A stretch of DNA of 64,000 bases from Leisingera daeponensis DSM 23529 (GTDB lineage: Bacteria > Pseudomonadota > Alphaproteobacteria > Rhodobacterales > Rhodobacteraceae), in assembly GCF_000473145.1 (NCBI RefSeq), contig NZ_KI421500.1:434225-498224 (forward strand), read 5' to 3'. The number at the start of each line of letters is the position of its first letter. The stretch's first letter is position 1. Below, piece after piece: positions 9,456 through 17,816 of this stretch. A program made the position numbers and the translations under genes. Under the pieces are notes generated by a model, which was given only the letters and a program-made list of their open reading frames with translations, had not been told where the DNA came from and ran no database searches.

Positions 9456-11603
9456 ATGAGCCGGGTCGAGAAACAGGGAATTCAGGTTGCGCCGGAGCTG
9501 GCGGATTTCATTGAGAAACAGGCGCTGCCCGGCACCGGTGTCGAGGCTGAGGCGTTCTGGAACGGCCTGGCGGAGCTGGTGAACGGTTTCGGGCCGGAAA
9601 ACCGCGCGCTGCTGGCCAAGCGCGAGGATATCCAGGCCCGGATCGACGCCTGGCACATCGCCAACCGAGACAAGCCGCATGACCACGAGGCTTATAAGGC
9701 GTTTCTGGCGGAGATCGGCTACCTGCTGCCGGAGGGCGGCGATTTCGAGATCGAAACGCAGAATGTCGACCCCGAGATCGCATCGGTGCCCGGACCGCAG
9801 CTGGTGGTGCCGATCACCAACGCGCGTTATGCGCTGAACGCGGCAAACGCGCGCTGGGGCAGCCTGTATGATGCCTTCTATGGCACTGACGCGATGGGCA
9901 CCCCCGCCCCCGCGGGCGGCTACGACAAGGGCCGCGGCGCGCGGGTTGTGGCGCGCGCGCGGGTGTTTCTGGACGAGGCGTTCCCGGTTGATGGCGCAAG
10001 CCATGCCGATGCGCGGCGGTATCACGTGCAGGACGGCCAGCTTCTGATCGACGACCTGCCGCTGTCGCAGCCGGAGAAATTCGCAGGCTACCGCGGCAAC
10101 CCCAAGGCACCGGAATCCGTGCTGCTGCGCAACAACGGGCTGCATGTGGAGCTGGTCTTTGACCGCGCCCATGCGATCGGCGCGCGCGACCAGGCGGGCC
10201 TTGCAGATGTGCGGCTGGAAAGCGCCATGTCGGCGATCATGGACTGCGAGGACTCGGTCGCCTGCGTCGATGCCGAGGACAAGGTGCTGGCTTATTCCAA
10301 CTGGCTGGGCCTGATGAAGGGCGATCTGGAGACCAACCTGGAAAAGGGCGGCAAGATCATCACCCGGCGGCTGAACCCGGATTTCGGCTTCACGGCTCCG
10401 GATGGCACCGCCAAGACCGTCAAGGGCCGCGCACTGTTGTGGGTGCGCAACGTCGGCCATCTGATGACCAATCCGGCGGTGCTGGATAAGGATGGCAACG
10501 AGGCTTACGAGGGGCTTCTGGATGCGCTGATCACCGTCCTGATCGCCAAGCACGACCTGAAACGCGACGGCGGCAACTCCGCCCTGGGCTCGGTCTATGT
10601 GGTAAAGCCCAAGATGCACGGGCCGGAGGAAGTGGCCTTCACCGACCGGATCTTCGACAAGGTCGAGGATATTCTGGGCCTGCCGCGCCACACCGTGAAA
10701 ATCGGCATCATGGATGAGGAGCGCCGCACCTCGGTGAATCTCAAGGAGTGCATCCGCGCCGCCAGGCACCGGGTGGCCTTCATCAACACCGGTTTCCTGG
10801 ACCGCACCGGCGACGAGATCCACACCTCGATGGAGGCGGGGCCGTTTTCCCGCAAGGATTTCATCAAGCGCAAGGCCTGGATCGGTGCCTATGAGAACCT
10901 GAACGTCGACATCGGCCTGGAATGCGGCCTGTCGGGCAAGGCCCAGATCGGCAAGGGCATGTGGGCGATGCCCGACATGATGGCGGCGATGCTGGAGCAG
11001 AAGATCGAGCATCCGAAATCCGGCGCCAACTGCGCCTGGGTGCCGAGCCCGACCGCCGCCACGCTGCACGCGCTGCATTACCACAAGGTCGATGTATTCG
11101 CGGTGCAGGAACGGCTGAAGGCCGGCGGCCGCCGCGCCCATGTGGACGGCATCCTGGAAATCCCGCTGGCCACCTACCGCAAGTGGACGCCTGAGCAGAT
11201 CGCCCGCGAGGTGGACAATAACGCGCAAGGCATCCTGGGCTACGTGGTGCGCTGGATCGACCAGGGCGTCGGCTGCTCCAAGGTGCCGGATATCAACAAC
11301 GTCGGTCTGATGGAGGACCGCGCCACCTGCCGGATTTCCGCCCAGCATATCGCCAACTGGCTGCATCACGGCGTGGTCAGCGAGGACGAGGTGATGGGCA
11401 GCTTGCGCAAGATGGCCAAGGTGGTGGACGAGCAGAACCGCGGCGACAACAGCTACCGTCCGATGGCACCGGGTTTTGATACCATCGCCTTCCAGGCGGC
11501 CTGCGATCTGGTGTTCAATGGGCGGGTGCAGCCGTCAGGCTATACCGAGCCGGTGCTGCACGCCCGCCGCCTGGAACTGAAGGCCCAGGAAGCTTCGGCC
11601 TGA
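9456..11603 (+). CDS. glcB: malate synthase G
   Basis: Malate synthase condenses glyoxylate with acetyl-CoA to malate, serving the glyoxylate shunt and growth on C2 compounds or glycolate. The 715-residue length is that of the large monomeric G isoform rather than the shorter A form. Recognisable G-type segments include [47 protein letters not shown] and the region [10 protein letters not shown] near the active site. The start follows GGAAGGAG; a GTG-initiated extension upstream is weaker. The next gene is GlcG-like, as in the E. coli glc operon, although a strong terminator separates the two. No isocitrate lyase is in the window. Confidence 0.96.
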   Translation: MSRVEKQGIQVAPELADFIEKQALPGTGVEAEAFWNGLAELVNGFGPENRALLAKREDIQARIDAWHIANRDKPHDHEAYKAFLAEIGYLLPEGGDFEIETQNVDPEIASVPGPQLVVPITNARYALNAANARWGSLYDAFYGTDAMGTPAPAGGYDKGRGARVVARARVFLDEAFPVDGASHADARRYHVQDGQLLIDDLPLSQPEKFAGYRGNPKAPESVLLRNNGLHVELVFDRAHAIGARDQAGLADVRLESAMSAIMDCEDSVACVDAEDKVLAYSNWLGLMKGDLETNLEKGGKIITRRLNPDFGFTAPDGTAKTVKGRALLWVRNVGHLMTNPAVLDKDGNEAYEGLLDALITVLIAKHDLKRDGGNSALGSVYVVKPKMHGPEEVAFTDRIFDKVEDILGLPRHTVKIGIMDEERRTSVNLKECIRAARHRVAFINTGFLDRTGDEIHTSMEAGPFSRKDFIKRKAWIGAYENLNVDIGLECGLSGKAQIGKGMWAMPDMMAAMLEQKIEHPKSGANCAWVPSPTAATLHALHYHKVDVFAVQERLKAGGRRAHVDGILEIPLATYRKWTPEQIAREVDNNAQGILGYVVRWIDQGVGCSKVPDINNVGLMEDRATCRISAQHIANWLHHGVVSEDEVMGSLRKMAKVVDEQNRGDNSYRPMAPGFDTIAFQAACDLVFNGRVQPSGYTEPVLHARRLELKAQEASA

Positions 11604-11653
11604 TTGCGTCAAACTGACCGCGGAAAACAGTTTCCCGGAAATAACGGGTAGTC

Positions 11654-11680
11654 AAAGGGGGCCTTTTGGCCTCCTTTTTT
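11654..11680 (+). terminator. terminator of glcB
   Basis: A 10-bp stem with one G-T pair and a TTTT loop (AAAGGGGGCC/GGCCTCCTTT) is followed by TTTTTT. Confidence 0.85.
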
Positions 11681-11717
11681 CATTCGTAACGTAACTTCGG
11701 CGGGAGGAAGGCCACAC

Positions 11718-12146
11718 ATGGCAGGGATTTCATTGGATCAGGCGCGCACCATCATCCGGGCGGCGCTGGACAGCGGGCGCGGGAACAACTTGAAACCGCT
11801 GTCGGTGGTGGTGCTGGACGCCGGCGGCCACGTGCAGGCGTTCGAACGCGAGGACGGTGCCGCGCCGGGCCGGTTTGCCATCGCCCATGGCAAGGCCTAT
11901 GGCGCGGTGATGCTGGGGATGGCAGGCACCGCGCAGATGGCGCGGGCCGAAAGCCAGGCCTATTTCATGGCAGCGGTGAATGGGGTTTACGGCGGCCAGG
12001 TCGTGCCGGTGCCCGGCGGCGTGCTGGTCAGGGATGGCTCTGGTGACGTGATCGGCGCCGTGGGTGTGACCGGCGACACCTCGGACAATGACGCGGCCGC
12101 CGCGATTGCCGGGATCGAAGCCGCGGGGCTGCACGGAGAAATCTGA
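11718..12146 (+). CDS. glcG: GlcG/HbpS family protein
   Basis: A 142-residue single-domain protein of the DUF336 (GlcG/HbpS) family. It begins with the typical helix SLDQARTIIRAAL. The core LSVVVLDAGGHVQAFEREDGA, the segment FAIAHGKAYGAVMLG and the closing GGVLVRDGSGDVIGAVGVTGDTSDNDAAAA follow. HbpS binds haem in Streptomyces; GlcG sits in the glycolate operon of E. coli with unproven function. Adjacency to glcB supports the glycolate/glyoxylate link, but the upstream terminator implies its own promoter. Gene symbol given by analogy. Confidence 0.8.
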   Translation: MAGISLDQARTIIRAALDSGRGNNLKPLSVVVLDAGGHVQAFEREDGAAPGRFAIAHGKAYGAVMLGMAGTAQMARAESQAYFMAAVNGVYGGQVVPVPGGVLVRDGSGDVIGAVGVTGDTSDNDAAAAIAGIEAAGLHGEI

Positions 12147-12148
12147 AA

Positions 12149-12170
12149 CAGCCCCCTCCCGCCGGGGCTG
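12149..12170 (+). terminator. hairpin after glcG-like gene
   Basis: CAGCCCC and GGGGCTG form a 7-bp stem right after the stop codon. There is no U run, so termination is uncertain. Confidence 0.35.
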
Positions 12171-12203
12171 GAGGGAAGCTCACTCAGGCGGCGGGAGGAG
12201 ACC

Positions 12204-12249
12204 CTGCTCTTAACGCGGGAGAGGGGGAGGGGGACCAGCTTAAGAGCAG
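12204..12249. repeat. 10-bp inverted repeat between convergent genes
   Basis: CTGCTCTTAA and TTAAGAGCAG are perfect 10-bp arms around a purine-rich 26-base centre. It sits between the convergent glcG-like and fasciclin genes and could act as a bidirectional transcript end. The large loop is unusual for that. Confidence 0.45.
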
Positions 12250-12258
12250 ACCGCTTGC

Positions 12259-12741
12259 TTAGGGCAGCATCACGGTGTCAATCACATGGATAACGCCGTT
12301 TGAGGCTTCGACGTCTGCGGTGGTGACCGTGGCGTCATTGATCTTGACCCCGCCGTCCATCGACACGGTGATCTCTTTGCCCATCACGGTTTCCGCGGTC
12401 ATGCCGTCGCTCAGGTCCGACGACATCACCTTGCCCGGTACCACGTGGTAGGTGAGGATCTCTGTCAGCTGCGCGCGGTTTTCCGGCTTCAGCAGGTTTT
12501 CCACCGTGCCCTCGGGCAGGGCAGCAAAGGCCTCATCTGTAGGTGCAAACACCGTGAAGGGTCCCTCGCCTTGCAGGGTGCCGACCAGATCTGCGGCGGT
12601 CAGAGCGGCTGTGAGGGTTTCGAACTGGCCTGCGGCGGTTGCGGTTGCGACGATATCCTTGGACCCGGCGGCAGCATCCGAGGGCACCGACAGGCCGACA
12701 GCGATGGCAAGCGCAGTCAGGGGGAGGCGGTCAAAGAACAT
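12259..12741 (-). CDS. secreted fasciclin (FAS1) domain protein
   Basis: The 160-residue precursor has a signal peptide of about 25 residues and a single FAS1 domain. Both FAS1 signature boxes are present: H1 ([21 protein letters not shown]) and H2 ([13 protein letters not shown] at the C-terminus), with the central YH motif ([10 protein letters not shown]). Single-domain bacterial FAS1 proteins are exported adhesion or surface-associated proteins of poorly defined role. The gene diverges from the XRE-cupin regulator, so their promoters share the short gap containing the TGCA operators. Confidence 0.9.
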   Translation of the reverse strand: MFFDRLPLTALAIAVGLSVPSDAAAGSKDIVATATAAGQFETLTAALTAADLVGTLQGEGPFTVFAPTDEAFAALPEGTVENLLKPENRAQLTEILTYHVVPGKVMSSDLSDGMTAETVMGKEITVSMDGGVKINDATVTTADVEASNGVIHVIDTVMLP

Positions 12742-12800
12742 GGGACATCCTTTCAGTCAGGCGCCAGGGGAAGAGGGCTTGAAGGGCTGGCAGAGATAGC

Positions 12801-12830
12801 TTGACATGCAAAAAATTTGCATGAGATACA
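12801..12830 (+). promoter_or_regulatory. putative promoter of the XRE-cupin gene
   Basis: TTGACA at 12801 is followed after 18 bases by GATACA at 12825. Its spacer contains the first TGCA palindrome, so a bound repressor would block polymerase. Confidence 0.5.
12806..12822. promoter_or_regulatory. TGCA-type operator 1
   Basis: ATGCAAAAAATTTGCAT: perfect 7-bp arms around AAA, containing TGCA-N7-TGCA. It lies inside the putative promoter of the XRE-cupin gene, which suggests autoregulation. Confidence 0.6.
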
Positions 12831-12840
12831 CTTTTGTGTG

Positions 12841-12861
12841 AGGTGCATTATTTTTGCACCT
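12841..12861. promoter_or_regulatory. TGCA-type operator 2
   Basis: AGGTGCA-N7-TGCACCT has perfect 7-bp arms and again the spacing TGCA-N7-TGCA. It begins 37 bases downstream of the corresponding position in operator 1. Confidence 0.6.
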
Positions 12862-12904
12862 GGGGAAAATGACCCGCAACTGGATTGCACCGGAGGTCAA
12901 AATC

Positions 12905-13525
12905 ATGAGCAAGCCCATGCTGTCCGAGACGCTTCAGGAAGGTTTGGAAGCCTACAGAATCGGCCCCAAACTGCGCAGTCTGCGCCAGGGCAAGGACATG
13001 GGGCTGGCGCAGCTGGGCGAGCACACCGGGCTGTCGGCGGCGATGCTGTCGCGGATCGAGCGGGGCCAGGTGTTTCCGACGCTGGCGACCCTGCTGCGCA
13101 TCGCGATGGTGTTCGGGGTCGGGCTGGACCACTTCTTCGGCCCGGGCGAGGACGCGCCGGTGCTGGAAGTCGTGCGGCAGCGGGACCGGCTGAAACTGGG
13201 TGACAAGACCAGCGGGCCGCTGTCCTATCTGTTCGAAAGCCTGGATTTCCCGGTCACCAAAAGCCGGTTCCAGTCCTATCTTGCGGAATTTTCCGGCAAC
13301 GGCTCCGAAAGCATGCCCCATGCGCATCCGGGCGCGGAGATGATCTATGTGATCGAGGGCGTGCTGGAACTGGGCATTCACGGCCGCACCGAGGTGCTGG
13401 ACAAAGGCGACTCGATCTATTTCGACGCGGGGTTTGCCCACAGCTACCGCGCGGTGCAGGGGCAGCGGTGCCGCGCCCTGGTGGTGGTGTCGCAGGACGC
13501 CGCGCCCGACGGCCCGGCAGGCTGA
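12905..13525 (+). CDS. XRE family regulator with C-terminal cupin domain
   Basis: This 206-residue protein has an N-terminal helix-turn-helix of the XRE/SinR type at about residues 19-78 (LRSLRQGKDMGLAQLGEHTGLSAAMLSRIERGQVFPTLATLLRIA). A C-terminal cupin_2 barrel lies at about 135-200 (MPHAHPGAEMIYVIEGVLEL, then GDSIYFDAGFAHSYRA). This is the PuuR/SutR-like arrangement, in which the cupin senses a small metabolite. The ATG follows GGAGG. Two palindromes upstream overlap its promoter, so negative autoregulation is likely. The next gene is a PuuD-like hydrolase, in line with a role in polyamine or gamma-glutamyl compound use, but that is inference. Confidence 0.88.
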   Translation: MSKPMLSETLQEGLEAYRIGPKLRSLRQGKDMGLAQLGEHTGLSAAMLSRIERGQVFPTLATLLRIAMVFGVGLDHFFGPGEDAPVLEVVRQRDRLKLGDKTSGPLSYLFESLDFPVTKSRFQSYLAEFSGNGSESMPHAHPGAEMIYVIEGVLELGIHGRTEVLDKGDSIYFDAGFAHSYRAVQGQRCRALVVVSQDAAPDGPAG

Positions 13526-13655
13526 TCCGGGGCGGCAGCCTGCTGCTGACGCTGGGTTGTGTGGTTGTGAACACTGTGTTGCTCTGCGCCGCCTGTTGAA
13601 CCCGTGCTGCGTCAGGGCTAGGTTTTTCTTCAGGGAATGACTGTGCGAGTGGATC

Positions 13656-14435
13656 ATGACGCGACCCAAGGTTGGCATTATCGGCAACTCTTACCTGATC
13701 AACGATCAGTACCCCGTGCATGCGGGCGGCACGATGAATTCCGAGGCGATTGCCGAGGTGGCCGGATGCATGCCGCTGATGATCCCCTCCGACCCGCGTT
13801 TTGTCACCGTTGAGGAACTGCTGCACACGTTCGACGGCTTCCTGCTCACCGGCGGGCGGCCGAATGTGCACCCGCATGAATACGGCGAGGCGGAAACCGA
13901 GGCGCATGGCGCTTTTGACCGGGCGCGCGATGCCATCACCTTGCCGCTGATCCGCGCCTGTGTGGAACGCGGCCAGCCGTTCCTGGGCATCTGCCGCGGC
14001 TTCCAGGAGGTCAACGTGGCGATGGGCGGCTCGCTGCACCCCGAGATCCGCGATCTTCCGGGCCGGATGAACCACCGGATGCCGCCGGACGGCACGCTGG
14101 AAGAGAAATTTGCGCTGCGCCACAGCGTCCGGTTCAGCGCGGGCGGTGTGTTCCACCGACTGTTCGGCGCCGAGGAGGTGATGACCAACACCCTGCACGG
14201 CCAGGGCATCAAGCGCCCGGGCGCGCGGGTGGTGGTGGATGGGCAGGCCCCCGACGGCACGCCCGAGGCGATCTTCATCAAGGATGCGCCGGGTTTTACC
14301 CTGTCGGTGCAGTGGCATCCGGAGTGGGATGCCGCCAGCGACCCGGTGTCGCGCCCGCTGTTCGAGGCGTTCGGCACCGCAGTGCGGGCCTGGGCGGACG
14401 GCGGCACGCAGCCCGGTTTCCAGAAATCCGCATAG
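13656..14435 (+). CDS. class I glutamine amidotransferase-like gamma-glutamyl hydrolase (peptidase C26)
   Basis: A 259-residue protein of the PuuD group of peptidase C26, whose members hydrolyse gamma-glutamyl amides such as gamma-glutamyl-GABA. The catalytic triad is visible: Cys113 in FLGICRGFQEVN, and His221 and Glu223 in QWHPEWD. The start region KVGIIGNSYLINDQYPVHAGG is typical of the group. It lies 130 bases after the XRE-cupin gene on the same strand and 25 bases before a GNAT gene, so the three may be one unit. The other puu genes (gamma-glutamylputrescine synthetase and oxidase) are absent here, so the substrate is not fixed. Confidence 0.87.
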   Translation: MTRPKVGIIGNSYLINDQYPVHAGGTMNSEAIAEVAGCMPLMIPSDPRFVTVEELLHTFDGFLLTGGRPNVHPHEYGEAETEAHGAFDRARDAITLPLIRACVERGQPFLGICRGFQEVNVAMGGSLHPEIRDLPGRMNHRMPPDGTLEEKFALRHSVRFSAGGVFHRLFGAEEVMTNTLHGQGIKRPGARVVVDGQAPDGTPEAIFIKDAPGFTLSVQWHPEWDAASDPVSRPLFEAFGTAVRAWADGGTQPGFQKSA

Positions 14436-14460
14436 ATGCGTTTGGTTAAAAGGTTTGAAT

Positions 14461-14976
14461 ATGAAAAGTGATGCGGAAGAGGGCGCGCCCCGCAGCGGGG
14501 GCCGCTACAAGATCCGGCAATTCAAGGCAGATGATGCGGAGGACCTGGCGGAGGTGTTCCGCGCTGCGGTGCATGGCATCGCAAGCCGGTTCTATTCACC
14601 CGAGCAGATCAACGCCTGGTGCCCAGGCGCCCCGCCGGCGGCGGCCATGGGGCAAAAGCTCTCTGACGGGCGGGCGGCTTGGGTGGCGGTGGACGAGGAG
14701 GGCGCGCCCGCGGCCTTCATCGACCTGGAATCCGATGGCCATATCGATATGCTGTTCTGCCACCCGCGCGCGGCCGGGCAAGGCGCTGCCGCGGCCCTCT
14801 ATACCCGGCTGGAAGCGGCGGCAACGCGGCAGGGGCTTAAGCTGCTGTATGTGGAGGCCAGCGAAGCCGCGCGCGGCTTTTTCGAGCGGCAGGGGTTCGC
14901 CGTGGACCGGCGGCGCGAGTTCGAGCGCAGCGGTGTGAAGATCCACAATTACCGGATGGTCAAAATCCTGGGCTGA
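14461..14976 (+). CDS. GNAT family N-acetyltransferase
   Basis: The 171-residue product fits a single GNAT domain: YKIRQFKADDAEDLAEVFRAAVHG at the N-terminus, then the FIDLESDGHIDMLFCHPRAAGQGAAAALYTRLE core. That core carries the P-R-x-x-G-x-G/A acetyl-CoA loop. A C-terminal strand (GLKLLYVEASEAARGFFERQGFAV) completes the fold. It resembles the YafP-type subgroup with an early ASRFYSPEQINAW segment. The acceptor is unknown. It closely follows the C26 hydrolase and probably shares its transcript. Confidence 0.85.
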   Translation: MKSDAEEGAPRSGGRYKIRQFKADDAEDLAEVFRAAVHGIASRFYSPEQINAWCPGAPPAAAMGQKLSDGRAAWVAVDEEGAPAAFIDLESDGHIDMLFCHPRAAGQGAAAALYTRLEAAATRQGLKLLYVEASEAARGFFERQGFAVDRRREFERSGVKIHNYRMVKILG

Positions 14977-15013
14977 ACCGGCGGGGCGGCCAGCAAGGCC
15001 GGTCGCCCTGTGC

Positions 15014-17254
15014 TCAGGTCAGCAGATCGAAGTCATGTATCAGCGGCAGCCGCCGTGCCCGTTTGCCGGTAAGGTCGAACAGCGCGTTTGCCAGTGCCGG
15101 GGCCGCGGGCGGGGTGCCGGGCTCGCCCGCGCCGCCGATATGCGTCTGCTCTTCCAGGATGCGCACCTCCACCTGCGGCATCGTGTGCATGCGGATGGCG
15201 TCGTAATCGGGGAAATTCACCTGCTCCGCAGCGCCCTCGGCAAAGGTGATTTCACCGAACATCGCTGCTGACAGCCCATAGGCCATGCCGCCGGACATCT
15301 GCGACTCCAGGTTCCGCGGGTCCAGCGCAACCCCCAGGTCAGCGGCAATCCAGGCTTTGCGGAGCCGGATCAGCCCGTCCTCCTCCGCGACTTCGATAAC
15401 CTGCGCCACCGGAGTGCCGAAGCTGTAGGTCATGGCAACACCGCGGCCCACGCCTTCGGGCGTGGTGCCTGTCCAGCCGGACATCTCCTTGACCGCTTCC
15501 AGCACTTTGGCGGCGGGGGCCCATTCCTCGCGCGCCAGTTCCAGGCGGAATTCCAGCGGGTCGGCGCCCGCGGCATGGGCCAGCTCGTCTACAAAGCTTT
15601 CCATGAAAAAGCCGTTGATCGACGCGCCGACGGAACGCCAGAAGCCCACCGGGATCTGCAGGTCCGCTGCATAGCCGCGGATACGGTAGTTCGGGATTGC
15701 GTAGGGCTGGTTGAAGGCGCCGTCGGTCAGGGCCGCGTCCGGGCCGCTGGGCGGCAGGCCGATCCAGCGCTTCATCGCCTGCGCGGTGGGCGACTGCCCG
15801 GCAATCCGCCCGTCCAGCATGAGCGCCTTGCCGTCCTTCACCGCACCGCGGAACCGCGCCGCCGAGGCCGGGCGGTAGAAGTCATGGGTCATGTCCTCCT
15901 CCCGGCTCCAGGTCAGCTGCACCGGGGTGCCCGGCATCTGTCCGGCGAGGCGCGCGGCATAGACGGCAAAATCGGCCTCTCCCCGGCGCCCGAAGCCGCC
16001 GCCCATCAGGGTGGTGTTGACTTCCACCTGCTCCGGCGCGATCCCCAGCGCCTTGGCGCAGTGATCCCGCACCAGCATCGGCCCCTGGCTGCCGCACCAG
16101 ATCTGCAGGCGGGTGCCATCGAACAGCGCGGTGGCGTTGAGCGGCTCCATGGTGGCATGCGCCAGATACGGCACCTCGTACTCCGCCGTCACCTCCTGCG
16201 CACCGTCCGGCAGGGTTTCGGCGTCTCCGTCATCGCGCAGGGTGGAGTTCGGCTTGCCCTCAAACGCCGCGCGGATTGCGCCGGAGATCTCTGCCTGGGT
16301 GGCCGGAACCGGGGCCTCAGCCCAATCGAAGCTGATGGCCTCCAGTGCTTGGATCGCCAGCCAGGTGTTGCGCCCGACAGCGGCAACCGCATTGCCAAGA
16401 TCCGCGACCTGTTCGATGCCCGGCATCTGCAGGGCAGCGGCGGCATCAAAGCCTTTCATCGCGCCGCCCAGGTGCGGGTTTGCCTTGAGGGCCGCGAACT
16501 TCATGCCGGGCAGGCGCACGTCAATGCCGAACTGCGCGGTGCCGGTGGCCTTGCCCGCCATGTCCACCCGCGGCTGGGATTTGCCCAGCAGCCGCCATTC
16601 GCCGCGCGGGCGCAGGGGGGCGTTCACCGGCTCCAGCCGGGCGGCATCTGCTGCCAGCCCGGTATAGGCGATCTCCGCGCCATCCGGCGCAATCACCTTG
16701 CCGTCGCGGGTGCTGAGCTGGCTGCGGCTGACGCCCAGGCGCCCGGCAGCGGCTTCCTTCAGCGTTTCCCGCGCAGAGGCGCCGGCCAGGCGCATCCGCT
16801 CGTACCCGTCCTTCATCGAGGTCGAGCCGCCGGTCACTTGCAAATCCAGCAGCTTGCCCGCCTGGCCCAGCACGTCACCCAGCGCGTGCATGAACCTGGA
16901 TTTGTCATAGCCGGTGCTGGGCAGCGCCTCGCTCATCAGCGCGGAGTTGTAATAGGCCTTGGCGGCGGGCCCGTGCAGAACCTCCACCTGATCCAGCGTC
17001 ACGTCCAGCTCCTCGGCGATCAGCGCGGCCCAGGTGGTATGCACGCCCTGGCCCATCTCGGCGCGCGGCGCGATCAGGGTGATTTTCTGGTCCGAGATCA
17101 TCACAAAGGGATTGAACGCCACTTCCCCTTCGCCCGGTTTCAGCGGGTTCGGGGCAGGGCGGCTGACGTAATAGGCGCCAAAGGCAACCCCGCCAACCAT
17201 GGCGGCAGAGCCGATCAGGAAGGAGCGGCGGGCGATTTTCTTGAAACTGGCCAT
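15014..17254 (-). CDS. molybdenum hydroxylase large subunit (isoquinoline 1-oxidoreductase beta type)
   Basis: A 746-residue molybdopterin-binding subunit of the xanthine dehydrogenase superfamily, IorB/aldehyde dehydrogenase type. A twin-arginine signal (ARRSFLIGSAAMVGG) at the N-terminus predicts Tat export of the folded enzyme. Molybdenum-domain segments include EMGQGVHTTWAALIAEELDV near the N-terminal side, LMGGGFGRRGEADF and the C-terminal GGAGEPGTPPAAPALANAL with the catalytic Glu motif (GEPG). It lies 3 bases after the iron-sulfur subunit, making a two-subunit enzyme that would pass electrons to a periplasmic acceptor. The substrate could be an N-heterocycle or an aldehyde; sequence alone does not decide. 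Confidence 0.9.
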   Translation of the reverse strand: MASFKKIARRSFLIGSAAMVGGVAFGAYYVSRPAPNPLKPGEGEVAFNPFVMISDQKITLIAPRAEMGQGVHTTWAALIAEELDVTLDQVEVLHGPAAKAYYNSALMSEALPSTGYDKSRFMHALGDVLGQAGKLLDLQVTGGSTSMKDGYERMRLAGASARETLKEAAAGRLGVSRSQLSTRDGKVIAPDGAEIAYTGLAADAARLEPVNAPLRPRGEWRLLGKSQPRVDMAGKATGTAQFGIDVRLPGMKFAALKANPHLGGAMKGFDAAAALQMPGIEQVADLGNAVAAVGRNTWLAIQALEAISFDWAEAPVPATQAEISGAIRAAFEGKPNSTLRDDGDAETLPDGAQEVTAEYEVPYLAHATMEPLNATALFDGTRLQIWCGSQGPMLVRDHCAKALGIAPEQVEVNTTLMGGGFGRRGEADFAVYAARLAGQMPGTPVQLTWSREEDMTHDFYRPASAARFRGAVKDGKALMLDGRIAGQSPTAQAMKRWIGLPPSGPDAALTDGAFNQPYAIPNYRIRGYAADLQIPVGFWRSVGASINGFFMESFVDELAHAAGADPLEFRLELAREEWAPAAKVLEAVKEMSGWTGTTPEGVGRGVAMTYSFGTPVAQVIEVAEEDGLIRLRKAWIAADLGVALDPRNLESQMSGGMAYGLSAAMFGEITFAEGAAEQVNFPDYDAIRMHTMPQVEVRILEEQTHIGGAGEPGTPPAAPALANALFDLTGKRARRLPLIHDFDLLT

Positions 17255-17257
17255 GGG

Positions 17258-17722
17258 TTACGCCTCCTGCATCTTTTGGGCGGCGGCGTGGATGGCGGCG
17301 CGGATGCGCGGGTAGGTTCCGCAGCGGCACAGGTTGCCTTGCATCGCCTCGTCAATTTCCGCATCCGAGGGGGACGGATTTTCCGCCAGCAGGCTCGCCG
17401 CCTGCATGATCTGGCCGGACTGGCAGTAACCGCACTGTGCCACCTGATGCTCGACCCAGGCTTGCTGGATCGCAGCCATCGCCTCCGGCGTGCCAAGGCC
17501 CTCGATCGTGGTCACCTCGCCCCAGACATCCGACAGCGCCACCTGGCAGGAGCGCACCGCCGTGCCATCAATATGCACGGTGCAGGCGCCGCAGGCGGCC
17601 ACGCCGCAGCCGAACTTGGTGCCGGTCAGTCCAATCTCATCGCGCAGCACCCACAGCAGGGGGACGTCATCAGGCAGGTCCACCTGATGGGGTTTTCCAT
17701 TGATGCGAAGCGTGGTGGACAT
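17258..17722 (-). CDS. 2Fe-2S subunit of molybdenum hydroxylase (IorA type)
   Basis: A 154-residue small subunit with the two expected iron-sulfur domains: plant-ferredoxin-like cysteines in [17 protein letters not shown] (about residues 39-55) and the alpha-helical domain with [15 protein letters not shown] and [12 protein letters not shown]. It transfers electrons from the molybdenum centre of the partner subunit encoded directly downstream. The gene is divergent from a TetR regulator across a 94-base gap filled with TGACA/TGTCA repeats, so that regulator probably controls the pair. No XdhC-type maturation gene is in the window. Confidence 0.93.
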   Translation of the reverse strand: MSTTLRINGKPHQVDLPDDVPLLWVLRDEIGLTGTKFGCGVAACGACTVHIDGTAVRSCQVALSDVWGEVTTIEGLGTPEAMAAIQQAWVEHQVAQCGYCQSGQIMQAASLLAENPSPSDAEIDEAMQGNLCRCGTYPRIRAAIHAAAQKMQEA

Positions 17723-17747
17723 GGCGTGTCTTCCTTTGCTGGGTATC

Positions 17748-17771
17748 TGACAAATGTAATCGAAAGTGTCA
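17748..17771. promoter_or_regulatory. TetR operator candidate, distal to tetR
   Basis: TGACA-N14-TGTCA, extended by one more base pair to CTGACA/TGTCAG. It lies on the iorA side of the divergent gap and would cover the iorA promoter. Confidence 0.5.
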
Positions 17772-17781
17772 GTGTGTCAAT

Positions 17782-17805
17782 TGACATTTTTTGCAGATAA
17801 TGTCA
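17782..17805. promoter_or_regulatory. TetR operator candidate, proximal to tetR
   Basis: A second TGACA-N14-TGTCA with the same spacing, 34 bases from the first. Its left half also belongs to a perfect 12-bp palindrome, TGTCAATTGACA, at 17775-17786. Confidence 0.5.
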
Positions 17806-17816
17806 GAAGCAAGTTT

